DNA of 64,000 bases, from NCBI RefSeq assembly GCF_001651805.1, contig NZ_CP015839.1:1364001-1428000 (forward strand), read 5' to 3'. Below the pieces are notes generated by a model that was not told the origin of the DNA, ran no database searches, and saw nothing but the letters and a program-made list of their open reading frames with translations. Below are positions 25,419-34,992 of the stretch, piece by piece (within the stretch, counting starts at the first letter, position 1; the number at the start of each line of letters is the position of its first letter). The translations under genes and the position numbers were made by a program. This DNA comes from Marinobacterium aestuarii. Its GTDB lineage: Bacteria; Pseudomonadota; Gammaproteobacteria; Pseudomonadales; Balneatricaceae.

Positions 25419-25919
25419 ATGCGATTGACCACCAAAGGCCGTTATGCAGTTACAGCGATGCTTGATTTGGCGTTGCACGCAGGGAAAGGCCCGATCAGTC
25501 TGGCCGATATTTCCGAGCGTCAGGGTATCTCGCTGTCCTACCTTGAGCAGCTGTTTGCCAAGCTGAGACGCAACGAGCTGGTGCGCAGTGTGCGAGGGCC
25601 CGGCGGTGGTTATCAGCTGAGTCGTGATCAGGTACACATCAATGTGGCCGAAGTGATCGACGCGGTGAATGAGTCGGTTGATGCTACGGGTTGCCACGGC
25701 AGCGGTGACTGTCAGTCGGGCCAAACCTGTCTGACGCACCATCTGTGGTGCGACCTGAGCGAACAGATTCATGCATTCCTGAGCAGTATCACTTTGCTGG
25801 ACCTGGTTCAGCGCAAAGATGTACAGCAGGTTGCCAAACGGCAGGATCGTCGTTATGTAGATCAGCTGATTATGAGTACGGGTGAAAAAACGCCTGCCGA
25901 TCGCAAGGCGGCGGTGTAA
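25419..25919 (+). CDS. iscR: Fe-S cluster regulator IscR
   Basis: A 166-residue Rrf2-family transcription factor that senses Fe-S status and represses the isc operon when it holds a [2Fe-2S] cluster. The winged helix-turn-helix is N-terminal ([20 protein letters not shown] ... [14 protein letters not shown]). The three cluster cysteines and the histidine are in [19 protein letters not shown], with the same spacing as in E. coli. The open frame extends to 25386, but ATG 25419 has AGAGGA upstream and the standard N-terminus. It heads the operon iscRSUA-hscBA-fdx-iscX; iscS starts 23 bases later. Confidence 0.97.
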   Translation: MRLTTKGRYAVTAMLDLALHAGKGPISLADISERQGISLSYLEQLFAKLRRNELVRSVRGPGGGYQLSRDQVHINVAEVIDAVNESVDATGCHGSGDCQSGQTCLTHHLWCDLSEQIHAFLSSITLLDLVQRKDVQQVAKRQDRRYVDQLIMSTGEKTPADRKAAV

Positions 25920-25942
25920 CCGATTTGTACCGGAGATAGAGA

Positions 25943-27157
25943 ATGAAGTTGCCGATTTATCTGGATTATTCCGCCACCACCCCGGTTGACCCGCGGGTTG
26001 CGGAAAAGATGATTGAGTGTCTGACGATGGAGGGTAACTTTGGTAACCCTGCATCCCGCTCTCATCTGTTTGGCTGGAAGGCCGAAGAAGCGGTTGAAAA
26101 TGCCCGTCGCCAGGTGGCTGATCTGATCAATGCCGATCCGCGCGAGATCGTCTGGACCTCCGGTGCGACCGAGTCCGACAATCTGGCTATTAAGGGCGCG
26201 GTGCATTTCTATCAGAAGAAAGGCAAGCACATCATCACCTCGCGCATCGAGCACAAGGCGGTACTGGATACGGCCCGTCAGCTGGAGCGCGAAGGTTTCG
26301 AGGTCACCTATCTGGACCCCAACAAGGAAGGCATTATTGAGCCTTCGGTCGTTGCGGACGCCATCCGTGAAGACACCATTCTGGTGTCCCTGATGCATGT
26401 GAATAATGAAGTCGGTACCCTGACGGATATCGCCGCTATTGGTGAAATCACTCGAGCCAAAGGCATCATCTTTCATGTAGATGCCGCTCAGAGTGCGGGC
26501 AAGGTCGATATCGACATGAGCAAGCTGAAGGTCGACCTGATGTCCTTCTCGGCGCACAAGGTCTACGGCCCCAAAGGTATCGGCGCTCTATACGTCAGCC
26601 GCAAGCCGCGTGTTCGCATTGAAGCTCAGATGCACGGTGGCGGTCACGAACGTGGCATGCGCTCCGGTACTCTGGCGACGCATCAGATCGTAGGCATGGG
26701 CGAGGCGTTTCGTATCGCCAAGCTGGAAATGGCGGCTGAAAACGAGCGTCTGATCACCCTGCGTGATCGCCTGCTGGCGGGCGTCAAGGATATGGAAGAG
26801 GTTTATGTAAACGGATCTCTGACTCAGCGTGTACCGGGCAACCTGAACATCAGCTTCGCTTTTGTTGAAGGTGAGTCTCTGCTGATGTCGCTGAAGGATC
26901 TGGCGGTGTCTTCGGGATCTGCCTGCACCTCGGCGAGCCTGGAGCCTTCCTATGTACTGCGTGCTTTGGGTCTGAACGACGAAATGGCACATAGCTCAAT
27001 CCGTTTCTCCATCGGGCGCTTTACCACCGAAGACGATGTCGATCATGTGATCCAGGACATCCGCGGAGCGGTAGGCAAGCTGCGAGAGTTGTCTCCTCTG
27101 TGGGACATGTTTAAAGATGGCGTTGATTTGAGCAAGGTCGAGTGGGTTCACCACTAA
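25943..27157 (+). CDS. iscS: Cysteine desulfurase IscS
   Basis: A 404-residue PLP enzyme that takes sulfur from cysteine for Fe-S clusters and tRNA thiolation. The PLP lysine is in [12 protein letters not shown] near residue 205 and the persulfide cysteine in [14 protein letters not shown] near 328. The length is identical to E. coli IscS, and [17 protein letters not shown] at the N-terminus is diagnostic. It lies between iscR and iscU. Confidence 0.98.
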   Translation: MKLPIYLDYSATTPVDPRVAEKMIECLTMEGNFGNPASRSHLFGWKAEEAVENARRQVADLINADPREIVWTSGATESDNLAIKGAVHFYQKKGKHIITSRIEHKAVLDTARQLEREGFEVTYLDPNKEGIIEPSVVADAIREDTILVSLMHVNNEVGTLTDIAAIGEITRAKGIIFHVDAAQSAGKVDIDMSKLKVDLMSFSAHKVYGPKGIGALYVSRKPRVRIEAQMHGGGHERGMRSGTLATHQIVGMGEAFRIAKLEMAAENERLITLRDRLLAGVKDMEEVYVNGSLTQRVPGNLNISFAFVEGESLLMSLKDLAVSSGSACTSASLEPSYVLRALGLNDEMAHSSIRFSIGRFTTEDDVDHVIQDIRGAVGKLRELSPLWDMFKDGVDLSKVEWVHH

Positions 27158-27188
27158 GGCAGCTGCGGACGAATAAGAGGATATAGTC

Positions 27189-27572
27189 ATGGCTTACAGC
27201 GAAAAAGTTATAGATCACTACGAAAATCCACGTAATGTCGGCAAAATGGACGCTGCGGATCACAGTGTGGGTACCGGCATGGTCGGCGCTCCGGCCTGTG
27301 GCGATGTAATGCGCCTGCAGATCAAGGTCAGCGATACCGGTGTTATCGAAGATGCCAAGTTCAAGACCTACGGTTGCGGCTCTGCAATCGCGTCCAGCTC
27401 CCTGGTGACCGAATGGGTCAAGGGTATGACGCTGGATCAGGCGGCTGAACTGAAAAACACCCAGATTGCTGATGAGCTGGCATTGCCGCCGGTGAAAATT
27501 CACTGCTCGGTTCTGGCTGAAGACGCCATCAAGGCTGCGGTTGCCGATTACAAGCAGAAGCAGGGCAAGTAA
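27189..27572 (+). CDS. iscU: Fe-S cluster scaffold IscU
   Basis: A 127-residue scaffold on which [2Fe-2S] clusters are assembled from IscS sulfur. The three ligand cysteines are in GAPACGDVM (about 36), YGCGSAIASSS (about 62) and VKIHCSVLAEDA (about 105). The LPPVK motif recognised by the chaperone HscA is at about residue 98. An AAGAGGA site precedes the ATG. Confidence 0.98.
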   Translation: MAYSEKVIDHYENPRNVGKMDAADHSVGTGMVGAPACGDVMRLQIKVSDTGVIEDAKFKTYGCGSAIASSSLVTEWVKGMTLDQAAELKNTQIADELALPPVKIHCSVLAEDAIKAAVADYKQKQGK

Positions 27573-27630
27573 GGCTTCATCTATTCAGCTGTGGCGCCGC
27601 GAAACATGCGGCGCGGGGAAGTATTGACCT

Positions 27631-27954
27631 ATGGCTATTACCATGACACCGGCCGCTGTCAAACATGTGGTCGGCTATCTTGAAAAACGTGGGCACGGTG
27701 AAGGCGTTCGTCTGGCCGTCCGCACGACGGGGTGTTCAGGCATGGCATACGTGCTTGAATTTGTCGATGACGTCGAGGCACAGGACGAAGTGTTCGAGGC
27801 CAGTGGTGTCAAGGTTGTAGTGGATCCAAAGAGTCTGATTTATCTGGACGGTACAGAGCTGGATTATGTACGCGAAGGGTTGAACGAAGGTTTTCAGTTC
27901 AATAACCCGAACGTGCGTAACGAATGCGGTTGTGGCGAAAGCTTTAACGTCTGA
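27631..27954 (+). CDS. iscA: A-type Fe-S carrier IscA
   Basis: A 107-residue A-type carrier that delivers iron or clusters to target proteins. The three conserved cysteines are in [13 protein letters not shown] near residue 35 and [11 protein letters not shown] at the C-terminus. The length equals E. coli IscA. It lies between iscU and hscB in the operon. Confidence 0.97.
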   Translation: MAITMTPAAVKHVVGYLEKRGHGEGVRLAVRTTGCSGMAYVLEFVDDVEAQDEVFEASGVKVVVDPKSLIYLDGTELDYVREGLNEGFQFNNPNVRNECGCGESFNV

Positions 27955-27974
27955 TCCAGTTCGTCCGGAGTCGC

Positions 27975-28508
27975 ATGGATATCAAGCAAAACTTCTTTGA
28001 GTTTTACGGCCTGCCCGAGGTCTTTGATATAGATCTTGGGCTGCTGTCGCAGCGTCATCTTGAACTGCAAAAGAAACTCCATCCCGATCGCTTCGCCCAC
28101 CTTTCCGACCAGGAACGCCGACTGTCTGCACAGTACACAGCCTATCTCAATGAAGGCTATGCCACCTTGCGTGCGTCCTTGTTACGGGCTCAGTACCTGC
28201 TCAAGTTGCAGGGTATTGATACCCATAACGAGAGCAGTGCACCCATGGATCCCGTGTTCCTGATGCAGCAGATGGAGCTGCGCGAGCGGCTCGAAGATGC
28301 GCCGCAGCATGCAGATCCCGAGTCGGAACTGGCTGCGCTGGGGGAGGGGGTCGAGCAGATGATGGCGCCCTTGCAGGCCGAGTTTCGCAGTCAGATTGCT
28401 ATCCCCGCCGAAGCCTCGCTCCATGCCGCTGCTGCGGCCGTCAGGAAGATGCAATTCCTGGATAAGCTGAGGCGTGAAATAGAGCGTCTCGAAGACGACT
28501 TGTACTGA
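27975..28508 (+). CDS. hscB: Co-chaperone HscB (J-protein)
   Basis: A 177-residue J-domain protein that delivers IscU to HscA and stimulates its ATPase. The J domain is at residues 1-75 with the essential HPD in KKLHPDRFAHLSD. The C-terminal half is a helical IscU-binding domain with MQQMELRERLEDA. The length fits E. coli HscB (171). hscA starts 15 bases downstream. Confidence 0.96.
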   Translation: MDIKQNFFEFYGLPEVFDIDLGLLSQRHLELQKKLHPDRFAHLSDQERRLSAQYTAYLNEGYATLRASLLRAQYLLKLQGIDTHNESSAPMDPVFLMQQMELRERLEDAPQHADPESELAALGEGVEQMMAPLQAEFRSQIAIPAEASLHAAAAAVRKMQFLDKLRREIERLEDDLY

Positions 28509-28523
28509 TTCTGAGTTGAACAA

Positions 28524-30404
28524 ATGGCCTTGTTGCAAATAGCTGAACCCGGACAGAGCCCAGATCCCCACAAGCGCAAGCTCGCGGTGGGTATTGATCT
28601 GGGTACCACAAATTCACTGGTCGCGACGGTTCGCAGTGGCGAATCCGTGACTCTGCCGGATGAGCAGGGGCGGCATACGCTGCCATCCGTCGTGCGTTAT
28701 CTTGCCGAAGGTGGGCCCGTAGTGGGTCATGACGCCCATGCCCAGGCGGTTACCGATCCCTTCAATACCATCCAGTCCGTTAAGCGCCTCATGGGGCGCG
28801 GTGTTGCTGATATCAAGAAACTGGGTGATGAGCTGCCCTACCGGTTTGAGCGTCTGGACGAGGGCATGCCCTATCTATCGACCGCCGCCGGTGTGAAGAG
28901 CCCGGTGGAGATCTCCGCGGATATTCTGCGCACGCTGCAACGCCGAGCTGAAGACTCCCTGGGTGGTGAGCTGACGGGTGCCGTAATTACGGTGCCGGCC
29001 TATTTCGATGATGCCCAGCGACAGGCGACCAAGGATGCGGCAACCCTGGCGGGGCTGAACGTACTGCGTCTGCTGAGCGAGCCGACCGCGGCGGCCGTGG
29101 CCTACGGTCTTGATGAGGCAGCGGAAGGTGTAATCGCTGTTTATGATCTGGGCGGCGGTACCTTCGATATCTCCATTCTGCGCCTCAGCAAGGGCGTGTT
29201 CGAGGTCATGGCGACCGGTGGCGACAGCGCTCTGGGCGGAGATGACCTGGATCTGGCGCTGGCCAACTGGCTGGTTGATCAGCTGGGCATCGGGGCCGGG
29301 CTGGGGTCGGCGGATGCGCGCTACCTGACCGAACAGGCGCGCAGCATCAAGGAACGCCTGACGGATGAGCCCGTGGTCGAGACACTGCTTGCCGTCGCCG
29401 GTGTCGAGAAGCGTGTCTGTATCGATCGAGACCAGTTTGGCGAACTTATCCATGACCTGGTGGCGCGTACCATTCGTGCTTGTCGTCGTGCCCTGAAGGA
29501 TGCCGGTGTCAGCGTGGCGCAGGTACAGGATATCGTCATGGTGGGGGGCTCGACGCGAGTACCCCAGGTGCGTGAAGCGGCACAGCAGTTTTTTGGCAAG
29601 GCGCTGCGGACCGATATAGATCCGGATCGCGTGGTGGCGCTGGGTGCGGCACTGCAGGCGGATGTGCTGGCCGGTAACAAGCCGGACAGCGACATGCTGC
29701 TGCTGGACGTTATTCCGCTGTCCCTGGGGCTTGAAATCATGGGTGGGCTGGTTGAAAAGCTGGTGCCTCGCAATACCGCGATTCCGGTCGCCAAGGCCCA
29801 GGAATTTACCACCTACCAGGATGGCCAGACGGCCATGGCGATTCATGTGCTGCAGGGTGAGCGCGAACTGGTTGATGATTGCCGCTCACTGGCACGTTTT
29901 GAGCTGCGCGGCATTCCGCCCATGGCGGCCGGTGCTGCCAAAATCCGCGTGACCTTTCAGGTGGACGCCGATGGCCTGTTGAATGTGGAGGCCAAGGAGC
30001 TTTCCACCGGTGTCGAGAGCCGAATCCAGGTCAAGCCGTCCTATGGTCTGAGTGATACCGAGATCGAGCGCATGCTGAAGGAATCCTACAGCTTTGCACA
30101 GGAGGATCTGGTGTTGCGCAGTCTGCGCGAACAGCAGGTGGATGCAGACCGTTTGCTGCACTCGCTGGAGCAGGCGCTGATCGAAGACGGTGCGGCGTTG
30201 CTGACGCAGGCAGAGCGTGAGGCTCTGCAGGCCGCCATGATGCAGCTGCAGGAGGTGCGTGCCGGGTCTGATCACCGTGCCATTGAGAGTGGTGTAAAAG
30301 CCTTGGCAGTCGCCAGTGACGAGTTCGCCTCGCGCCGGATGGATGCCAGTATTCAGCGTGCTCTGCAGGGGCACAATATTGATGAAATCGAGGAGAGTCG
30401 TTAA
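28524..30404 (+). CDS. hscA: Hsp70-type chaperone HscA
   Basis: A 626-residue specialised Hsp70 that binds the LPPVK motif of IscU and promotes cluster transfer. ATPase signatures are [15 protein letters not shown] near residue 24, [15 protein letters not shown] near 205 and [14 protein letters not shown] near 343. The substrate-binding domain follows from about 400. The sequence is HscA-like rather than DnaK-like in its N-terminal [10 protein letters not shown] extension and short lid. Its TAA stop overlaps the fdx ATG (TAATG). Confidence 0.97.
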   Translation: MALLQIAEPGQSPDPHKRKLAVGIDLGTTNSLVATVRSGESVTLPDEQGRHTLPSVVRYLAEGGPVVGHDAHAQAVTDPFNTIQSVKRLMGRGVADIKKLGDELPYRFERLDEGMPYLSTAAGVKSPVEISADILRTLQRRAEDSLGGELTGAVITVPAYFDDAQRQATKDAATLAGLNVLRLLSEPTAAAVAYGLDEAAEGVIAVYDLGGGTFDISILRLSKGVFEVMATGGDSALGGDDLDLALANWLVDQLGIGAGLGSADARYLTEQARSIKERLTDEPVVETLLAVAGVEKRVCIDRDQFGELIHDLVARTIRACRRALKDAGVSVAQVQDIVMVGGSTRVPQVREAAQQFFGKALRTDIDPDRVVALGAALQADVLAGNKPDSDMLLLDVIPLSLGLEIMGGLVEKLVPRNTAIPVAKAQEFTTYQDGQTAMAIHVLQGERELVDDCRSLARFELRGIPPMAAGAAKIRVTFQVDADGLLNVEAKELSTGVESRIQVKPSYGLSDTEIERMLKESYSFAQEDLVLRSLREQQVDADRLLHSLEQALIEDGAALLTQAEREALQAAMMQLQEVRAGSDHRAIESGVKALAVASDEFASRRMDASIQRALQGHNIDEIEESR

Positions 30405-30742
30405 TGCCGCAGATAATATTCCTGCCCCACGCGGATCTGTGCCCGGAAGGCAAGGTTATTCAGGTGGAACCGGGTGTGACCGTCTGTGATGCGGCTCTGG
30501 CCAATGGCCTGGAAATCGAGCATGCGTGCGAGAAATCCTGTGCCTGCACTACGTGCCATATTATTGTGCGCGAAGGTTTTGTCTCTCTGGATGAGGCTGA
30601 TGAGCTCGAAGAAGATATGCTCGACAAGGCCTGGGGGCTGGAGCCGGAGTCGCGGCTGAGCTGTCAGGCACTGGTGGGGGATGAAGACCTGGTCGTCGAA
30701 ATTCCCAAATACACCATCAATCAGGTTTCTGAACGGCACTGA
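30404..30742 (+). CDS. fdx: Isc-type [2Fe-2S] ferredoxin
   Basis: A 112-residue adrenodoxin-type ferredoxin that supplies electrons for Fe-S assembly. Cluster ligands are in CEKSCACTTCH (about residues 42-51) and SCQALVGDEDLVVEIP (about 87). The length matches E. coli Fdx (111). It overlaps hscA by one base and is followed by iscX after 14 bases. Confidence 0.97.
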   Translation: MPQIIFLPHADLCPEGKVIQVEPGVTVCDAALANGLEIEHACEKSCACTTCHIIVREGFVSLDEADELEEDMLDKAWGLEPESRLSCQALVGDEDLVVEIPKYTINQVSERH

Positions 30743-30756
30743 TCCAGGGGGCTAGC

Positions 30757-30957
30757 GTGGGAATAAAGTGGGTAGATGTTAACGATATAGCCATCGAACT
30801 GTGTGAGCGGTTCCCCGATGTAGATCCCATCACGGTCAGCTTTCCGGATTTGTATCGCTGGGTCATGGAGCTTGAAGGGTTCGATGATGACCCGAATCAT
30901 TGCGGCGAGAAGATCCTTGAAGCCATACAGATGGCCTGGATAGAAGAGCAGGACTGA
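30757..30957 (+). CDS. iscX: IscX (YfhJ) Fe-S assembly modulator
   Basis: A 66-residue acidic protein that binds IscS and iron and moderates cluster assembly. It matches the family from IKWVDVNDIAIELCERFPD to LEAIQMAWIEEQD, and its length equals E. coli IscX. The start is GTG 30757, with AGGGGG upstream. It is the last gene of the operon and is followed by a terminator. Confidence 0.96.
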   Translation: MGIKWVDVNDIAIELCERFPDVDPITVSFPDLYRWVMELEGFDDDPNHCGEKILEAIQMAWIEEQD

Positions 30958-30984
30958 GCAAGCCTGTTTTAGGCGGCTTTACAG

Positions 30985-31018
30985 AATCCGGTACCCTCAC
31001 AAGGTTGCCGGATTTTTT
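30985..31018 (+). terminator. Intrinsic terminator after the isc operon
   Basis: AATCCGG (30985-30991) pairs with CCGGATT (31008-31014), with partial GGTA/TTGCC pairing inside, then a six-T run. It stands between iscX and a convergent small gene. Confidence 0.88.
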
Positions 31019-31084
31019 GTGCCTGACTGTTTGTCTGTGTTGCTGGTGTGGCCCGGTTGTGACGCTGGAAGGGCTGGCGCAGTC

Positions 31085-31465
31085 TCAGAGCCAGGACTCG
31101 TCATCTTCGATAAGGATTGATGGGGCTTTTTGGGTGCCCGTCGTCTGGGCGTCCGGCTCCGGCGACTCTGACTGGATAATGCTGCGCGCCAGTTTGCGGC
31201 TGAGCAGCTTTTTCTGCGATGCGAGCGGGAAGTCGGTAAACAGAACCAGGTTCTTGGCGATCAGAATGTCGATTATGTCCTCAATAATGCGGACGGTGCC
31301 GACATCGGACTGGTCGAGAAAGTCTTCGGCCGAGAAGTCTTCGTCGTTGATCGACAGGAACTCAAGAACCTCCCTGTTTTTTACGTCTACGGCCTGCAAA
31401 CCGGGCCGGGCAGATTCGGTCAGGCCAATAATTCGGCCCTCCGTGTTTCTTATGGCATAGAGCAT
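31085..31465 (-). CDS. Small conserved protein ('tryptophan synthase beta-like' family)
   Basis: A 126-residue protein resembling a small family in Pseudomonas and relatives that databases often call 'tryptophan synthase subunit beta-like'. It has no resemblance to the TrpB active site, so that name is not functional. The core has a beta-rich start (LYAIRNTEGRIIGLTES), a central acidic stretch, and helices TVRIIEDIIDILIAKN and KKLLSRKLARSI. The frame is open back to 31537, but MLYAIR matches the family start. It is divergent from the type I secretion ABC gene and convergent with iscX. Confidence 0.72.
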   Translation of the reverse strand: MLYAIRNTEGRIIGLTESARPGLQAVDVKNREVLEFLSINDEDFSAEDFLDQSDVGTVRIIEDIIDILIAKNLVLFTDFPLASQKKLLSRKLARSIIQSESPEPDAQTTGTQKAPSILIEDDESWL

Positions 31466-31535
31466 CAGAGTCAGGGATATCAGGTAGTTAGGTTGCATGC
31501 TAGTATGTAGGCCGCGTTCCGAGCAGGTCAAGGAC

Positions 31536-33656
31536 ATGGATGAAATTCAAGACCCCCTCCTAAGTTGTCTAGTAGAACTCAGCAAACAGAATCACAATCC
31601 GTTGTCGGCTGCAGTGCTCAGTGCAGGGCTGCCGCTAGAGGAGAGTCGGTTGACGCCCAAGCTGTTTGTGCAGGCCGCCAAGCGTGCGGGTCTTGCGGCG
31701 CGGGTGCTGCGTCGCCCTCTGGCTGAAATCACGCCCCTGGTGCTGCCTGTGGTGCTGATACTGGACGACGGCCAGGCCTGCATCCTGCAGGAACTGGATG
31801 CAGAAGACGGCTCGGCCTTTATCATTCAGCCCGAAAGTGGCGGCAAGCATCGCATCGGTTTGAGCGAGCTTAAGCAGCACTACACCGGCTTTGCCATTTT
31901 CGTGCGGCTGGAATATCGCTACAGTGAACGCGTATCCAGGGTGCTGGCCGATCGGGAAGGGCACTGGTTCTGGGGTACGCTGAAGCGTTCAATGGCTATA
32001 TATCGGGATGTGCTACTGGCGTCTCTGATGATCAACCTGTTTGTGCTGGCCAGTCCGCTGTTCGTGATGAACGTCTATGACCGGGTCGTGCCGAACGCTG
32101 CGATCGAAACCCTGTGGGTGCTGGCGATCGGTCTGTTCGTGGTTTATATCTTCGATTTCGGCCTGAAAATGCTGCGTGCCTACTTTATAGAAGTGGCGGG
32201 CAAGAAGACCGATATTCTATTGTCGGCACTGCTGTTTGAAAAGGTGCAGGCCATCAAGTATGGCGCCATGCCGCGCTCTGTCGGCTCTTTTGCCAATAAT
32301 CTGCGTGAATTTGAAAGCATTCGCTCGATGCTCAGTTCCACCGTGAATACGGTGCTGATCGATATCCCCTTTGCGCTTATATTCCTTGCCGTCATCGGTC
32401 TTATCGGCGGCCCATTGGTTATTGTGCCGGTGGTAGCTATTCCCATTATTTATATTTTTTCGCTGATTGTGCGCCCGCGCCTGCGAGAGTCCGTCGAAAA
32501 GACCTTTGAATCGGCATCGCAGAAAAACTCGATTCTGATCGAAACCCTGACGGCCATGGAAACTGTAAAGACACAGCGAGCTGCATCACCGCTGCAGCTG
32601 CGCTGGGAGCAGGCGGGCGGTTACATAGCGCGCTGGGGTCTGCGTTCGCGCATGCTCTCGTCGTCGGTGGTCAATTTTGCTGGCCTGGTGCAGCAGCTGA
32701 CCTCCACCGCGCTGGTAATTTTCGGTGTCTACCTGATCAGTGGAAATGAGCTGACCCTCGGTGCCCTTATCGCCAGTGTTATTCTGGCCGGTCGGGTTAT
32801 CGCGCCCATGGGGCAGTTGGCGGGGCTTATCACCAATTTCCACCAGGCTTCCACGGCGCTAAAAACACTGAATCAGATCATGGATATGCCGGAGGAACGG
32901 GAGAATGATCGGCACTTCGTGCATCGCCCGGTACTCAAGGGCTCGATCGAATTCAATCAGGTATCTTTTGCCTATCCGGGTGAGCAGCAAAAAGTGCTGG
33001 ATCAGGTGTCCTTTCGCCTGCAGGCGGGCGAAAAAGTCGCGCTGATCGGTCGCATCGGCTCCGGCAAGTCCACGATCGAGAAGCTGCTGATGGGACTTTA
33101 CAGTCCGACCGAGGGCGCCATCCGCATCGATGGTATCGATATCAGTCAGATTGACCCGGTCGATCTGCGCCGTCACCTGGGCTATGTGCCGCAGGACATC
33201 ATGCTGTTTGCCGGCAAGCTGCGGGAGAATATTACCCTGGGCTCACCCCATGCCACCGACGAGCAGGTGATACGGGTGGCGGAGCTCTCGGGCGCAGACC
33301 ATTTTATCAATCGTCATCCGCTGGGCTTTGACATGCAGGTCGGCGAGCGCGGCGCGGCTCTGTCCGGCGGTCAGCGTCAGGCCGTGGCTGTCGCGCGGGC
33401 GCTGATTCATGACCCTCGTGTGCTGGTGCTTGATGAACCGTCCAATGCGATGGATAACGCCTCTGAAGAGTATCTGAAGAAACAGCTGGCCAGTTATGCC
33501 AGCGAGCGTACCCTGCTGCTGGTCACGCACAAGATGTCCCTGCTGACGCTGGTGGATCGGCTGATCGTGATTGACGGTGGCAAGGTAGTGGCAGACGGGC
33601 CCAAGCAGGCTGTGCTGGATGCGCTCAAGCAGGGCCGCCTGCAGATCCGGACCTAG
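31536..33656 (+). CDS. Type I secretion ABC transporter (LapB/RTX type)
   Basis: A 706-residue inner-membrane ABC exporter of the type I secretion class that energises export of large RTX-like proteins. Residues 1-125 are a C39-like domain that appears to lack the protease cysteine motif, as in LapB and HlyB. Six membrane segments follow (about 155-420), then the ATPase: GRIGSGKST (Walker A, about 505), LSGGQRQAVAVARAL (signature, about 608) and VLVLDEPSNAMD (Walker B). ATG 31536 is preferred over 31497 because CAGG lies 8 bases upstream. It forms an operon with the adaptor, regulator and TolC genes. The secreted substrate is not in this window. Confidence 0.93.
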   Translation: MDEIQDPLLSCLVELSKQNHNPLSAAVLSAGLPLEESRLTPKLFVQAAKRAGLAARVLRRPLAEITPLVLPVVLILDDGQACILQELDAEDGSAFIIQPESGGKHRIGLSELKQHYTGFAIFVRLEYRYSERVSRVLADREGHWFWGTLKRSMAIYRDVLLASLMINLFVLASPLFVMNVYDRVVPNAAIETLWVLAIGLFVVYIFDFGLKMLRAYFIEVAGKKTDILLSALLFEKVQAIKYGAMPRSVGSFANNLREFESIRSMLSSTVNTVLIDIPFALIFLAVIGLIGGPLVIVPVVAIPIIYIFSLIVRPRLRESVEKTFESASQKNSILIETLTAMETVKTQRAASPLQLRWEQAGGYIARWGLRSRMLSSSVVNFAGLVQQLTSTALVIFGVYLISGNELTLGALIASVILAGRVIAPMGQLAGLITNFHQASTALKTLNQIMDMPEERENDRHFVHRPVLKGSIEFNQVSFAYPGEQQKVLDQVSFRLQAGEKVALIGRIGSGKSTIEKLLMGLYSPTEGAIRIDGIDISQIDPVDLRRHLGYVPQDIMLFAGKLRENITLGSPHATDEQVIRVAELSGADHFINRHPLGFDMQVGERGAALSGGQRQAVAVARALIHDPRVLVLDEPSNAMDNASEEYLKKQLASYASERTLLLVTHKMSLLTLVDRLIVIDGGKVVADGPKQAVLDALKQGRLQIRT

Positions 33657-33665
33657 GGAGCTGAC

Positions 33666-34991
33666 ATGAAAAGGATCGCCAAACAGCAAGACACCCAGTT
33701 CATGACCAGCATCAGTGAGGCCATGCTGGAGCAGACGCCGCGCAGTGCCCGGGTTCTGCTCTGGGTGATGGCTCTGTTCGTACTGCTTGCGGTGCTCTGG
33801 GCCAACTGGGCCAAACTCGATGAGATCAGTCGGGGAGAGGGCGAAATTATCCCGTCGCGCCAGCTGCAGGTGATACAGAATCTGGAGGGCGGTATAGTAT
33901 CCGAAATTCTGGTGCGTGAAGGCGACCTGGTCGAGCGTGGGCAGATACTGCTGCGTATCGATGATACCCGCTTTGCCAGTTCCTTTAACGAGAGTCAGGT
34001 GCGGGAATTCGAACTGGTTGCCAAGGTCGTGCGGCTGCAGGCCGAAGCGGACGGTGCGCCCTTTGTTGCGCCCGAGAATTATCCGGTGCAGTTCACGCTG
34101 CAGCTGGAACGTGAGCGCAACCTGTACCAGGCGCGGGAGCAGGAACTGCGTGCGAACCTTGCCGTGACGCAGCGTCAGCTCGAGCAGCGACAGCAGGAGC
34201 TGCGTGAGGCTAGATCCAAGGAAGAGCAGATCCGCAGCAGCTACAGCCTGATGCTGCAGGAACTTGATATAATGCAGCCGCTGGTGGGTGAGGGCGTGAT
34301 TTCTGAAGTCGAGTATCTGCGTCTGCGCCGCCAGGTTAATGACATGAAGGGCGAGCTGGCCGGTATTCGCCTCAGTGTGCCTCGTATCGAAGCGGCCATT
34401 TCCGAGCATCGCAGCCGTTTAAATGAAGGCGAGTTGCAGTTTCGCTCCAAGGCCCGTGCCGAGCTGAATGAGATGAGCGGCGAGTTGGCCCGTCTGAAGG
34501 AAACGCTGCAGGGCATGCAGGATCGAATTACCCGAACCGAGGTGCGCTCTCCGGTCAAGGGTACGGTCAAGCAACTGCTGGTCAATACAGTCGCGGGTGT
34601 GGTGCAGCCCGGCGATCAGCTGCTGAATATAGTGCCCTGGGAGGATCGCCTGCTGGTCGAGGCACGGGTGCGTCCGGCCGATATTGCCCAGATTAGCGTC
34701 GGACTGCCGGCAACGGTCAAGGTTTCGGCCTATGATTTCTCTATTTATGGTGGGCTGGATGCCATCGTGGAGTTTGTTTCACCGAGCACCATCCTTGATG
34801 AGGAAAAACAGGCGTATTATCTGGTGCGTCTTGAAACGAAACAGCCCTATTTGGGTCCTGCGGACAAGAAACTTCCGCTTATTGCCGGCATGACCGTGAG
34901 TGTTGATATTCTGACAGGGAAAAAAACAGTAATGGATTACATTTTGAAGCCGATACTTAAAGCCCGGGATCGGGCCTTCACGGAACGCTGA
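33666..34991 (+). CDS. HlyD-family membrane fusion protein (LapC type)
   Basis: A 441-residue periplasmic adaptor linking the ABC exporter to TolC. It has one N-terminal membrane helix (about residues 27-47, VLLWVMALFVLLAVLWANWA). A biotinyl-lipoyl hairpin half follows (IIPSRQLQVIQNLEGGIVSE), then a long alpha-helical coiled-coil (about 110-290) and a C-terminal beta-barrel (VKVSAYDFSIYGGLDAIV), the HlyD signature. It starts nine bases after the ABC gene and ends one base before the LuxR-type gene, so the genes are cotranscribed. Confidence 0.93.
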   Translation: MKRIAKQQDTQFMTSISEAMLEQTPRSARVLLWVMALFVLLAVLWANWAKLDEISRGEGEIIPSRQLQVIQNLEGGIVSEILVREGDLVERGQILLRIDDTRFASSFNESQVREFELVAKVVRLQAEADGAPFVAPENYPVQFTLQLERERNLYQAREQELRANLAVTQRQLEQRQQELREARSKEEQIRSSYSLMLQELDIMQPLVGEGVISEVEYLRLRRQVNDMKGELAGIRLSVPRIEAAISEHRSRLNEGELQFRSKARAELNEMSGELARLKETLQGMQDRITRTEVRSPVKGTVKQLLVNTVAGVVQPGDQLLNIVPWEDRLLVEARVRPADIAQISVGLPATVKVSAYDFSIYGGLDAIVEFVSPSTILDEEKQAYYLVRLETKQPYLGPADKKLPLIAGMTVSVDILTGKKTVMDYILKPILKARDRAFTER

Positions 34992-34992
34992 C

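Noticed and set aside
31085-31465. Tryptophan synthase beta subunit fragment
   Set aside because: The family name seen in databases suggests this, but the protein has none of the TrpB PLP motifs and is complete by itself.
33243-34409. A 388-codon minus-strand frame across the ABC/adaptor junction
   Set aside because: It is antisense to two well-supported secretion genes and is His/Gln/Leu-rich like the other shadows.
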